A stretch of 64,000 nucleotides of DNA, taken from the NCBI GenBank assembly GCA_021234155.1, contig JAJEKV010000086.1, forward strand, positions 1,238,001-1,302,000, given 5' to 3'. Position 1 is the stretch's first letter; every line of letters begins with the position of its first letter. The notes beneath the pieces are model-generated. The model saw only the letters and a list, made by a program, of their open reading frames with translations, searched no databases and was not told the origin of the DNA. Positions 22,380-31,700 of the stretch are shown piece after piece. The position numbers were made by a program, and so were the translations under genes. The stretch is from Isoetes taiwanensis (lineage: Eukaryota > Streptophyta > Lycopodiopsida > Isoetales > Isoetaceae).

Positions 22380-23620
22380 TCGCCGCCCGGGTACGTGCAA
22401 TTAGTCGACTCTCGTCCTTTCTTTTGTTCGCCTCTCGGTGTCGTACCTAAGAGTGCTGATAAATTCCGTTTAATTCTAGATTTGCGATATTTGAATTCCT
22501 GGCTACAGGTCCCCTCTTTTCGTTATGAATCCCTCTCTGATGCTATTGCCGATTACGCAACCCAATGATTTTCTCTTCACCATCAACTGAAGTAAGGCTA
22601 TCATCATGTCCCTATTTAGCCACCACATCATGCTTTTTTTAGGTTTCCAACTTGATAATCGTTTTTTGTCTTCACCATGCTCCCATTTGGCTTGTCGTCT
22701 GCTCCATTTGTCTTCACTAAACTCATGCGGCCACTTGTCCGTCATTGGCGTAGTTCTGGCATTCGTTGTACACCCTATATGGATGACTTCCTTTTTAAAA
22801 CTCAGCATGACCCCGTTTCCCTTCAGTACTCAGTCATTCAGGACCTACAGTCTGCAGGTTTTCTTTTAGCTTGGCCAAAATGTCATTTGCGGATCTCCCA
22901 TTGCACCATCTTCTTGGGCCTCTTTTTGGACTCTGCGGCTATGGCCCGATTGGTCTCTCTCTCAAGAAGAAGCGAAATTTTTCCATCTTTCTTTGTTGTC
23001 CTTTCATCTTCCGTGCTTACCTCTCGTCGCCTAGCTCAGCTTCTTGGGTTCTTTCAATCCTTGCGGATCGTTTTCGGTTCCCTTGTTTTTGCATTGACAT
23101 TTTTCTGCTATCGTTTAATTCAACCCCTTGATTGGGACGCTCCAATTTCTCTTACACCTTTGGCCCGTCTGGAAATCTTACTTTGGGAGTCAGTTGTGGC
23201 ATCCTTAGCCTCAGCTCCATTGCTTTCGAAGTGCGGGTATACGCTCTTATTGGATTTGATGCCAGTGCTTTTGATTGGGGCGGGTCGTTGCAGATTCCTG
23301 GTCAATCTCGTGCTGATTTCTCTGGCCTTTTCTACCCTTCTGAACTTGCTCGTTCTTCTATCTGGCGTGAACCCTTTGCTTTCTACCATATCCTTCGCTT
23401 AACTACCCATTCTTTGATCGCTCGTCGTCTTACTGTTCGCGGGGATAACCTTAATGTTTCTTTGCTCCTTCGTAAAGGTGGTTCTTCGTCTCCGGACTTG
23501 CAATTTCTTCTCCTTGAGATATTTTTGTTTTGTTTCCACTACTCCATTTCACTTGATCCAGTTTGGATTCCACGCTCAGACAATGAATGGGCTGACTATC
23601 TCTCTAGGTTGCCTCAAGTG
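22380..23620 (+). pseudogene. Reverse transcriptase and RNase H of YR retrotransposon
   Basis: RT motifs in order: 'FFCSPLGVVPK', 'KFRLILDLRYLNSWL', a damaged 'LF.IN.SKA' palm region (22570-22620; the first catalytic Asp reads Asn before a stop), 'MLPFGLSSAPFVFTKLMRPL' (22677) and 'CTPYMDDFLF' with the YxDD active site at 22776-22787. RNase H follows: 'LIGFDASAFDWGG' (23250-23285), 'TVRGDNLNVSLLLRKG' and 'WIPRSDNEWADYLSR'. 'LPFGL.SAP.VFTK' and 'WIPR..N..AD.LSR' are typical of the DIRS group rather than Ty3 or LINE. Frame changes lie near 22570 and 23230. Confidence 0.88.
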
Positions 23621-24062
23621 GACGAGTTTGCCTTAGCCCCCTGGTGTTTCCAGCACATAGATCACGCTTGGGGGCCGCATCATGTTGATCATTTTACATC
23701 TCCTCGTAATGCTAAACTCCCTGTATTCAATACTTGTTTTGCTTACCCTCATCGCATTCCTCCAGACGCGTTCACTTATGATTGGCACATCTTTAATAAT
23801 TATTGTTTTCCCTCCCCCACCTTTAGTTCCTCGAGTTTTGGCCCATGCCACTGCTTGCCATGCTCGTATCACCCTTATTGTTTTATTCTGGCCTTCTGCT
23901 CCTTGGTGGCCTCTTTTGTGGATAGGCTCCTCCTGGGCTCCCTTTGTACATGATTCTATGTTTTTTGATGAGTTCTCTCAGGCCATTCTTCCTCATCTTT
24001 CTGTTTCTTTTGCTGGTTGTCGTCGACATGTTGCAGTCTTTGCTCTTCGTTGTGTTTTCTAG
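23621..24062 (+). pseudogene. Conserved post-RNase-H region (DIRS group; Dam-like MT in some)
   Basis: The reading 'WGPHHVDHFTSPRNAKLPVF' and then 'IPPDAFTYDWHIFNN' shifts frame near 23810 to 'FPPPPLVPRVLAHATACHAR' and 'LFWPSAPWWPLL'. DIRS-group polyproteins share WGP.tvD.FAs..N, DAf..DW, PP...i.rvL and P.W....WWp.L in this order. In DIRS and PAT elements the region after RNase H is annotated as a Dam-like adenine methyltransferase; in Ngaro elements that domain is absent. I cannot tell which applies here. Confidence 0.7.
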
Positions 24063-25063
24063 CAATGTCCTGACGATATAGCTTTTTTTGTTGTTTTCAA
24101 CCATTTTTCGACTTGTACCCTCCAGTGAACTGCACCTCTATTTTTCTACCTTGCCGTTTCTGCTCTCTTTAAGGCAGAGACCCGCCACACCCCGGGCGAT
24201 TCTCGCCATTTTTCGGGCTTTGCCATCTGGTGCTCAGATGTCCGTTTCCTTCTCTCCCCGATCTCCTATTACTATTGCTTTGCCTTTTTACATCCCTCCA
24301 AGAACCCCAATCCTCCTCATCCACACTCCTTTCCGCATCCGCGGCCATTGCCTTTTTTCACCAACTCCTCAACCTACCTTCCCCTGTCTCCTCGCCGCTA
24401 CCTCTTTTAGTTCGTCAGTCCGGTATTCGGCATGCCCCCCCATCTCGCCCTCATCTACCTTTGCTCCCTGACTATGTACGGTCCATTGTCTCACGTTTTG
24501 CCGCCCATATCTGCCTCTTTTCAGACCTTTCAAAAGCCGCGTGATCCGCGCTATCTTTTCGCGACCTTTTTGCGGATCTCTGCGAGGCTTTGGCCCTAAA
24601 TTGGCATGATATTACTTTTGAACCTTCTCACGCATCCATCTTCATTCGTCAGCTCTAAACGAGATCGATCGCTAGAGGCTATTAGGTTGTCGTGGCTAGA
24701 CTTCCATCATTAAACTTGTCTGTTACCCTCTTACAGTCGATTTTTTGTGGCGCATTCCATTTATCGGACCTAGCTTCCGGTGGCCCTCTTTTTCGTCTTT
24801 TCCTTCTTCCCTTCGTCCTCTTTCTTATTACACTTTGCCGCGACGGCAGTGGTGGCGGCATTGTTTGACGGCAACCGGCTTAGACCCTTCCCTTTATGGC
24901 ACTCACGCAGTCGCCGAGGGCGCTGCGGATGGCGGCTTCGTGGTGTTGACAATGAGATTGCGGCGCACTCACGGGACGTTGGCGTTCTCCTTCGGCTCAT
25001 GCTCGTTATGTCACACCCAACTTGCACCAACAGCTCTCCCTCTCACACCATCTGGGTCATTGA
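24063..25063 (+). pseudogene. Tyrosine recombinase of YR retrotransposon (frame-shifted)
   Basis: The N-terminal part reads 'SSTLLSASAAIAFFHQLL' and 'LPLLVRQSGIRHAPPSRP' (24300-24470). The catalytic part contains 'ALNWHDITFEPSHASIFIR' (about 24590-24650), 'SSKRDRS' (a possible catalytic Lys), 'TATGLDPSLYGTHAVAEGAA' (24880-24935) and, in a third frame, 'GRWRSPSAHARYVTPNL' followed by 'HQQLSLSHHLGH' and a stop at 25061. The Tyr codon is 25007-25009. GxH..R.GAA, then GRW.S....RYV.P, is the box II signature of DIRS-group recombinases. The box II Arg after 'GTH' is not in frame (reads Ala-Val-Ala), consistent with decay. The enzyme would integrate the circular intermediate. Confidence 0.85.
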
Positions 25064-25086
25064 GAGGGAAGTTCTCTTTGGATCGA

Positions 25087-25121
25087 CCGGTTTTCCGTCT
25101 AGACGAGTCTCTCACCAGAAT
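25087..25121 (+). repeat. Split direct repeat B1
   Basis: Begins CCGGTTTTCCGTCTAGACGA and ends GTCTCTCACCAGAAT. It matches 25988-26022 with few differences and runs directly into A2, as in the B1-A2 joint of PAT and Ngaro elements. Confidence 0.88.
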
Positions 25122-25215
25122 GCCAGCCGATTCGACACCGTCGGATCGCCATTCCGGGAGAGACGGACTATTTATATGCATCTTCCTCCCTTCACCCTTA
25201 TCGGTGTCTTCTCAC
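25119..25215 (+). repeat. Split direct repeat A2
   Basis: Direct copy of A1 (18282-18378), starting AATGCCAGCCGATTCGACAC. It overlaps B1 by the AAT core, the likely recombinase crossover triplet. Confidence 0.9.
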
Positions 25216-25987
25216 AGCAAGAATGTACGCGGCCCCTTTTTCCCTCCCTCCCTCCCCAGATCTCTTGTTCCCCACGTATGCATTTTCAATAATGGTTTCT
25301 TTTTCAGCTTTTTGCTATCGCGTGGTGCGCGTGACCAACCCCTCCGGATGGGAGGATTTGTCTTTTCGCGTGGCACGCGTGAACAGCCCCTCCTTCCGAG
25401 GTCTTGTTGCGTGCCTCGCATGAACAAGCCCTCCAGTTTGAAAGGTTTTTTGTTTTGCGTGCACGCGTGACCAACCCCCTCCCCGTTTTTCTTTGGGGAG
25501 GCCTTTTTATATGGTATTTGTTCTCTTGTTATAACTTTCTTGTTAACACTTTTCCAGGTATCGAGTCATCCTTTTTGTCTCTCTCACACTTTACGGGTTC
25601 TTTTTTGAGTTTTTTACTTTGCAGGCTCACTCCATTACAGTCGATTCGCACAGTGAGTCGAGGAATTTTTGACGCTGCATCCGCTCTACATAAGGTTGGC
25701 GGTCCGGATTTTTTCGGGCCCCTGGCGGGGGTTTCTCATTAGGGTTTTCCTCAAAAACCGAAGGGCGGGTTTTTTATCCCGATGATAAGCCCTCGCCGGC
25801 GCCCTCTCTTTGGCCCTTTCCTTGCAAAGACCGTCTCCATATGCTACCTGGACTTGGTTCCTTGTGCTTTTTTCAGGGGTAGTCCGATAAGGTTCCTATG
25901 GTCGGCTACCCCACTTGGATATTCCAAAACGTTGTATATACTGCTGTGATGAAAGATATGCCTATCTATATCTATATCTATCATCAG
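25216..25987 (+). other. 3' non-coding region of YR element
   Basis: A GC-richer stretch between A2 and B2. It has three spaced repeats of a 'CGTG...GCGTGA(C/A)CA(A/G)CCCCTCC' type unit at 25320-25490. No supported gene. Confidence 0.45.
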
Positions 25988-26022
25988 CCGGTTTTCCCGC
26001 TAGATGAGTCTCTCACCAGAAT
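25988..26022 (+). repeat. Split direct repeat B2 (right end of YR element)
   Basis: Starts CCGGTTTTCCCGCTAGATGA and ends CTCTCACCAGAAT. The sequence to its right ('CGCCATTTGGCTATT') belongs to the hAT-like element. Confidence 0.88.
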
Positions 26023-26060
26023 CGCCATTTGGCTATTAATAGCCACTAATTTTTTCCATG

Positions 26061-26470
26061 ATTGAGCCTGGAAGAAGTACCCCCAACTCCGTCCCAGAAA
26101 CAATCTTTTTACAACAAAGGAAAAGCCACTGGTTTCTACACCCCGAAGCAGATAGATAGCACACCAATAAACTAGTAGTCTCAGGGTGAAGGGGACAAGA
26201 AAGCATCATTCAACGCAGGATCTTTAGCAAGAAAACCAATGAAGCATTTCTTGGAGAGCATTCCTAAGGAGAAAAGAGAAGAATGTATTAGGAAGAGACT
26301 ATGTTTCAGATGTTTCTAGCCAGGTCACCGCGCTCACGATTGCCCATTCGTCATGCAAGTAGCTTTGGCAGAACTCGAAGGCTGGGAATCACCCATGGAT
26401 TTGGACAATGACGATGATGAGGAGGAGGCCAGCGACTTCATTAAAGGTGAGTGTAAAATTTGTGCCACAA
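26061..26470 (+). pseudogene. Gypsy gag C-terminus with zinc knuckle
   Basis: Starts with the right copy of the ATTGAGCC target duplication. It then reads 'EEVPPTPSQKQSFYNKGKA', 'SIPKEKREECIRKRLCFRCF', a stop, and 'PGHRAHDCPF', giving a C-x2-C-x4-H-x4-C knuckle with one nonsense codon at the fourth spacer position. An acidic tail 'MDLDNDDDEEEASDF' follows. It completes the gag begun at 16782, one base out of frame with the left part. Confidence 0.78.
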
Positions 26471-26519
26471 TTGAGACAGAAAGTGTGGGCAGTCAACAAC
26501 CATATCAGTAGAGGGGATC

Positions 26520-26990
26520 ATAAATGATAAACCTTATATATAGCACCAGTGCTCATCCTATCAGATCCAACCAAGGATAAGCTAGTAGCAACGGACCTTA
26601 GAGGGGTGGAGTTCTCATGCAAGAAGGAAAACCAAGAGCCTAAGATTTTAAGAAGATGAATGAGGCCGAAAGCAACGTTATCCAACGCATAATTATAAGC
26701 TTGTAGCAGTTGTAAAAGCTCTTCGCATATGGAGGCACTACTTGCTTGGCAAGAAATTTCAGTTAGATACTCGCAACTACTCCTCAACTTAAGGCAGAGG
26801 TGATGGATGGCATTTCTTGAAGAATCGACTTCCAAATAGTATATAAGCCGCAAATTAAATGTGGTTGTAGACGCGCTCTATCGATGGCCTCTAGAGACGC
26901 GAGTGCATTGCAATGTCATCTCCACCTTATCAAGCAAATTCGGCAAGAAGATAGAGGAAGCTATCCTTCAAGCATAGAATTCAAGCATGT
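26520..26990 (+). pseudogene. Gypsy RNase H remnant
   Basis: Across frames: 'VATDLRGVEFSCKKE' (from the TDAS..gvGavL.Q block), 'YKLVAVVKALRIWRHYLLGK' and 'KFQLDTRN' (ekEl.Avv.al.kWrhYLlG..F.l.TD), and 'KLNVVVDALYRWPL' (N.vaDALSR.P). RNase H degrades the RNA of the RNA-DNA hybrid. No protease or RT is seen between this and the gag knuckle about 100 bp upstream, so roughly a protease-RT length of sequence has been deleted. Confidence 0.72.
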
Positions 26991-27159
26991 ATGGGCTAGT
27001 CTTTGCAAGAATGCAAGGACGGATAAGGAGAGAGAGGCCTTCAAGCATTTCAAAAAGGAAGGCAATCTTTTATATAATAAAGAATAAATTATGTGTACTT
27101 GAAGCATCAGGAGTAAAAAAAACTAATTTTACATGACAGTATAAAAGCCCTATTGTCTC

Positions 27160-28112
27160 TCATGCAGGATTTATGAAGACCTACTTCAGGATTCGAAGTA
27201 GCTACTTCTGGCTGGGTATGAAGAAGCAGATAGCCAGGTACATCCAGGAGTGCCAGTTGTTTCAGCAGATAAAGGTATAACTCCGAATCCCAGGGATCTT
27301 GGAACCCTTGCTGATCCTAAATGCTAAGTAAAAAGTAATCAGCATAGATTTCATAATGGGCCTCCCATGAACAACAAAGGGCCAAGGTGCCTTAATGGCA
27401 GTGGTCGACTTGTCCAGGGTGGCACACTTTTTGCCATATTGAACCACAAATACAGCCTTAGATATCATCTTGCTGTTTGCAAAGGAGATCTTTAAGTTAG
27501 CAATCCAAGTGCGAGGACTACATCTACTTTTGTTGAGTTTGCATACAATACCAATAAGCAGGAATCATCTCAAATGTTCCCCTTCATGATCAATTATGGA
27601 TACCACACATCCAATACTTGGCACAATCCCTATATTTTGTTAGCTGCAAGAAGTCGTCAAAAGAGTTTGGCAGACAAACATAGGACGGTAAGAGAATTTC
27701 AGGTTGGAGATAGCGTGTGGCTCAAGATCAAAGTCAAGCAAGCCAAACTCCACATCGGTAATTGCAAGAAGCTTGCTCAAGATGGACGGGACCTTTTAAA
27801 ATTGTTGAAAGAGTAGGTACCCAATCCTACAGGCTTGATCTCCGCGCTCATTTAAAGGGATATAAAGTCTTCCATATAAGTCTTCTTAAGAAACATACAT
27901 CCAATCCTGAAGAGGTATTGGAGACCCCAACCTTGTTGGAAATGATGGAGGAACAACTTGAGATTGTTCCCAAAAGCCTTCTTGATAAGGCATTTGAAAA
28001 GACAAGAAGGTCTAGTTCCTTCAATACTTGGTCAAGTGCAAGCACTTGCCCTTGGAGGATGCAACATGGGTATTAAAGCAAGATTTGAAAAAACAATATC
28101 CACAATCTATGA
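27160..28112 (+). pseudogene. Gypsy integrase remnant with chromodomain-like C-terminus
   Basis: 'SHAGFMKTYFRIRSSYFWLG' and 'YIQECQLFQQIK' form the HHCC zinc-binding domain, with the last Cys replaced by Phe. 'ISIDFIMGLP' and 'AVVDLSRVAHFLP' begin the catalytic core. The second Asp and Glu segments are missing; the sequence jumps at about 27490 to 'VEFAYNTNKQESSQMFPF'. 'FQVGDSVWLKIKV', 'WTGPFKIVERVGTQSYRLDL' and 'VFHISLLKKHTSN' form the C-terminal domain. 'LPLEDATWVLKQDLKKQYPQ' is the chromodomain-type end, with stop at about 28112. Confidence 0.82.
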
Positions 28113-28893
28113 AGTAATTCGACGGCCAATTCGCCTCTTATTTAGTCGACACTGGCCAGTTAGGTAAGTGTAGTAGCTTAGTATAGTGCATGGAGCCTAA
28201 GGAGATATGCATAAGATAAACCTGTAGGTAGTCCAAATGCATCTTACGTGTGTATGCAGGTGGTCATGTCCGATGATGGGATCATCCTAGATGTTCCCTA
28301 CGTTGTTAGGGCCATGATGCACTGCATGCGCGCATGGGGCGTTGATAGGATCGTTTTAAACATTCCTTAGCCATAATGCACTGCATGTGCGCGTGATACG
28401 AGGTCGTGTAGAAGGTAAGCATCTAATCATGGGTGATGATATGCTTAAATCTGAATAGGCCATGATTTAGTGCAGGTATGTAGGGGTAACCTTGAGCTAG
28501 CACTTCGGCTCAAGGAGGTAATTAGGGGGGGTGGTCCCCTTAAAACCACAACTTATTAACTAAACTAACGGGATGTGCTACTTATTGTAGGCCGAAAGGA
28601 GGAGCGAAGTGGAGGGAGCACATCACGAGAAGAATAAGGAGTTATAAAATTTTGTACTTAATTATAATCTCCTAAAGATATTATTATGTCATTATATGTT
28701 ACTTTTATAATGATGAACTATTAAGACTATATAATTTTATATAAGTATGTAAGTATAGCCTTTACAATTATTGTTACAATTGAGTGTTGGAAGTTTATCA
28801 CTTTAAATTCTAAATGTTATATCCTTTATTGCTATCTTTAAGGTTGATGCAGTTCGTTCACCTTATCGTAATGCCGAGGACAACATTATGCTA
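28113..28893 (+). other. Gypsy 3' untranslated region
   Basis: Non-coding. It contains two imperfect copies of a unit around 'ATGCACTGCATG(C/T)GCGCGTG' (28316 and 28376), separated by about 60 bp. Confidence 0.5.
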
Positions 28894-28905
28894 AGGGGGG
28901 GAGAA
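28894..28905 (+). promoter_or_regulatory. Polypurine tract of gypsy element
   Basis: AAGGGGGGGAGAA directly precedes the LTR start TGTGACATCC, the position where plus-strand DNA synthesis is primed. Confidence 0.85.
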
Positions 28906-30300
28906 TGTGACATCCCCCTAAAATATACGATACAAATATGTATATTTTAGGCCATGACACCATACAAACCAACCTTAGTAGGCTTACTTATACATTAGTG
29001 TGGACAACGGGAGCATCCTTAGGTAGGGAACGATTTCCACATGGCCCCATCCTATTTGGCGGTCCGCCACACGGACGCACCTTATGGAGCCACATGGCAT
29101 GACATGGCAACCCTAACCTACTAATGGCCTAACCCTAGGCTATATTCTGGCTGCAGCAGTCCTTGAATCCTGTTTCCGCTCAAAATTCCGTTTCAAGAAT
29201 CGTCTACTCATGTAGCACAGAATAGTGTAGCAGCGGAGTGGGAACTATCCTGAACCACCTGTAGAGCGATGGAGACACTAGGAGCAATTTAAAGTTCCTT
29301 CCTGAGTAGCTATTTGGAGTAGAGACCTTGATAGATCATCTGGAAAGAATTAGCATTCCAGGTGAGTTAGCATTTCATATCTCTAGTAGAACCATTCTAG
29401 AACACTTAGTTCGGCTCACGAACCCTAATCAATGAACGCTAACTGTAAGTTAGATGCATGTGATTAGGATTAGATGTTATTCTTATAATTTATCATATTA
29501 TCTGGATATATGATGTTGGTTGATCATGTTCGCACCTCTTCTATTGGGAAAGGGGGTAGAGACCTAGTGGCCTTGATTAGATGATACTTCTAATTTAGAC
29601 CCTTTAATTCCTATTGCATAGAGTCCACTAGGCTACGGAGGTTATGGGATGACTTAGCACCAGAAAAGGGAGGAAATGGTAAGATAGAGGGAGGTCCTTG
29701 CTGAGCGCAGCTATTGGGGATTTGTAACAGACTACGCTTATAACCGGCCACTTCGAGAGGGCCTGGCATGGGTCAACACTTCTTGGGTCAATGGTGTCGC
29801 TCTGACTCTCAAGAGTTGCAGGTGATGTCTTGGCTCTTGTTTTAGGAAGTTCAACTGTGGAAGGACGTGTATCGCCACGATCCTTTAGTTGCTTATGGAG
29901 CCACTGCACTCTAGGATGGGGAGATGCAACCCTTCTTACCTCATCAGACGAGGGAGATGCAACCTGGAGTAGTCTTCTTGAGTGATACCAAGAGATTGCA
30001 AGATTGCACATCCGGCATGTTACAGTCAAGGTATAGCTTGATTTAGCCAATCTGCATATTATGCATAGGTTAAGAGGGTGGATGGAGTAATCAATCCTAG
30101 CCATTGTCTATTGCCAAGCCAAGTCATTGCCATAACTCAGTTTGCTCTATCTTGAGGCCGCAGCCGTCAGTCTACTCTCCTCATGAGCCTGAGCTTGGGT
30201 AGGAGCTTGTTTGATGAATGATGTATTGATGTATATGGACGATCAACGGATGGTACTATACTTCATGGTAGCTGATTGTATTGTTATTGCTAGAGATGAC
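28906..30300 (+). mobile_element. 3' LTR of gypsy element
   Basis: Starts TGTGACATCCCCCTAAAATA right after the polypurine tract. The first part is similar to the inverted LTR at 59990-60390, which begins TGTGACATTCCCCTAGAGAT and shares 'TTTCCACATGGCC' and 'GACGCACCT.ATGGAGCCA'. Later segments near 29560-30220 resemble the solo LTR at 11221-12895. The 3' terminus is not obvious; I place it near 30300 by loss of similarity. Confidence 0.7.
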
Positions 30301-30459
30301 GTTTGTATATAAGTCGCATTTAATTAAAGTGGGACAAATCTCGAATTTTGGGACTCGGACTGAAAATGGGACTCATGCAAAAAAAAAGTAAATTGCCATT
30401 GAATCATTCTTAGATTTTTCCTTGATAAAATAAGAATAACATTTACGCACGACAATCCG

Positions 30460-30700
30460 AGAAAATGAAGGGGGGTGGTGGAGAAAGAAGAGTAAGAAGG
30501 AAGGGGAGAGGAGGAGAGAGAGGGAAAGGCAAAGGAGCACGAGGAGGGCAAAAAAGGGCAAAGGGAGGGAGGGAGGGAGGGGGAGGGGGGGGAGGAAGGG
30601 GAAGAGGGAGGGGGAGAGGCGGGGCATGGGGAAGAGGAGGAGGGGCAAAAGGGGAGAGCAATGGAGCAAAAAGGGAAGGGGAGGGAGGTTCCATGGCTAA
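30460..30700 (+). repeat. Purine-only G/A-rich low-complexity tract
   Basis: Some 230 bp of almost pure purine on the plus strand, dominated by GGGGAGG, GGGAGG and GAGGAG. Runs near 30562-30590 could form G-quadruplexes or triplex DNA. Open frames on either strand here are compositional. Confidence 0.85.
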
Positions 30701-31364
30701 ACCACCATTCGAAAAAATAAAAAATTAATAATTAGATAGCTTAAATAATATAATTAATTAACTAATTAATTAGACAATAAATAATTAAACAATTTGGAGA
30801 ATGATGATAAGTTTTTTCTCGCCTCACGAGGCGAGAATGGGCCTCTGTTCTGTGCTCTCCAAGCTAGAAACCAACCCATGGAAGAAGCAAGACCCATGGA
30901 AGAAGCAAGAAGGGAATATGAGGATCGGGCGCCCAGCTTGTGGAGTGCGGTTTTATATCCATCTCGAATGAACTGCACCCAATCTATCATTTTCGACAAA
31001 GACGGAGATGCCGGGGCTTGTTTTATGAGATCTAAGTCTTCGTGAAGAAAAAAGCACAAAACAAGCGTAATAACGGGTTGTGCTACGCCTTCTATGGCCA
31101 ATCCCAAAACCAAGCTATGGCGAATCCCAAAACCAAGTGGGTCGTGGCATTTTTCTGGCTATGGCGAGGCTGGGGCGTTGGAGCGCCCACCAGAAGCCTC
31201 CATGGCATGATCCTGTGCACAAAAACTTCACAAATCTCATACTTGATTCGATCAGCAATCTGTGCTGTGGTGCTGCAGATCCTTTGCTCTTAGAAAAAAA
31301 AGGCAGAAAACAGAGGATCTCCCTACGCTTCGGTTATAGCTTCGGCCCCATGTCCGTTTCCAGT
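30701..31364. other. Spacer with palindrome and short duplications; no gene
   Basis: An AT-rich part (30720-30800) is followed by a palindromic word at 30817-30838. There is a direct duplication of the 18-mer ACCCATGGAAGAAGCAAG (30874 and 30892) and of 'AATCCCAAAACCAAG' (31100 and 31126). No supported gene. Confidence 0.4.
30817..30838. repeat. 22-bp near-perfect palindrome
   Basis: Arms TTCTCGCCTC and GAGGCGAGAA around a central AC. It has the same consensus as the two longer palindromes at 32705 and 32765. Confidence 0.75.
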
Positions 31365-31700
31365 TTAAAAACTTGTACTATCCTCTTGGAAACAGGGTAG
31401 ATTCGTCCAGCCATCTATACCACAGATTTCGCCTCCACGAACTTGCTCAGCGGCCACTAATTCATGCGGAGCAGCTTCAACTTGAGATATGGTTTCCAAC
31501 TTCCTGAAATGCAACACAGATCCATTATCATTGATGCTTATTAATTCCTCTACAGCTTGAGGAGATACGAGCACTTCTTTGCCAGTTTCACACGCTTCTT
31601 TTAGAGCTGCCAAGCTACCAGGCCTTTCGACCTGTATGAAGTTTTCATCCCCCTTCTCGCAGCCATCCCCACTCAACTGCAGATTTTGTTTTTGGCCGCC
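31365..31700 (-). CDS. Unrecognised open frame, exon-like
   Basis: The minus-strand frame carries 'IQVERPGSLAALKEACETGK', 'VLVSPQAVEELISINDNGS' and 'AAPHELVAAEQVRGGEICG'. Composition is like a real soluble protein exon (balanced charge, no low complexity), and the upstream edge has a TGCAG that could be a splice acceptor near 31680. I do not recognise the family. It has no ATG at its 5' side, so it would be an internal or last exon, ending at a stop at 31365. It may be a captured gene fragment. A nearby 'SGGQKQ' string is fortuitous. Confidence 0.35.
   Translation of the reverse strand, partial: GGQKQNLQLSGDGCEKGDENFIQVERPGSLAALKEACETGKEVLVSPQAVEELISINDNGSVLHFRKLETISQVEAAPHELVAAEQVRGGEICGIDGWTNLPCFQEDSTSF

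Larger units (their letters stand above)
18282..26022 (+). mobile_element. Tyrosine-recombinase (DIRS/Ngaro/PAT-type) retrotransposon with split direct repeats
   Basis: About 7.74 kb. Coding order is a small Cys-containing ORF, gag with CCHC knuckle, RT, RNase H, a conserved post-RNase-H region, and a tyrosine recombinase. The ends have the A1 ... B1-A2-B2 arrangement of PAT and Ngaro elements. A1 (18282-18378) recurs as A2 (25119-25215), B1 (25087-25121) recurs as B2 (25988-26022), and AAT is shared at all three joints. Such elements replicate through reverse transcription and integrate a circular DNA with the recombinase, so no target duplication is made. All ORFs carry frameshifts or stops. 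It sits inside a hAT-like element. Whether it is PAT-like or Ngaro-like depends on a methyltransferase domain that I cannot settle by eye. Confidence 0.9.
17683..26060. mobile_element. hAT-like non-autonomous DNA element, split by a YR retrotransposon
   Basis: The left terminus CAGGGAAAAAATTAAG (17683-17698) and the right terminus ACTAATTTTTTCCATG (26045-26060) are imperfect inverted repeats, about 14 of 16 positions. They are flanked by the exact 8-bp duplication ATTGAGCC. TIRs beginning CAGGG and 8-bp duplications are hallmarks of hAT elements. Once the nested 7.7-kb retrotransposon is removed, only about 640 bp of AT-rich, non-coding DNA remain. That remainder has repeated TTGGCTA words near both ends (for example 17732, 17773, 17854, 18120, 18165, 26027), as in hAT subterminal regions. 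It is a MITE-sized element inserted in gag. Confidence 0.75.
16312..30300 (+). mobile_element. Ty3/gypsy LTR retrotransposon, decayed, with nested insertions
   Basis: Recognisable parts in order: gag (16782-17682 and 26061-26470), RNase H (26520-26990), integrase with chromodomain-like tail (27160-28112), polypurine tract (28894-28905) and a 3' LTR starting TGTGACATCC at 28906. The 8.4-kb block 17683-26060 is a later insertion. Protease and reverse transcriptase are absent, indicating an internal deletion between zinc knuckle and RNase H. No 5' LTR was found, so the 5' limit is approximate; the 3' LTR end is also uncertain. Confidence 0.75.

Noticed and set aside
22503-22808. Minus-strand frames in the YR retrotransposon
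   Set aside because: They are antisense to the RT motifs, including YMDD.
30373-30728. Several overlapping open frames on both strands
   Set aside because: All arise from the purine-only tract (Pro/Leu/Ser on one strand, Gly/Arg/Glu on the other).
31680-31700. 'LSGGQKQ' as an ABC transporter signature
   Set aside because: No Walker A or B motif and no ABC context; the string lies at a probable splice or junction site.
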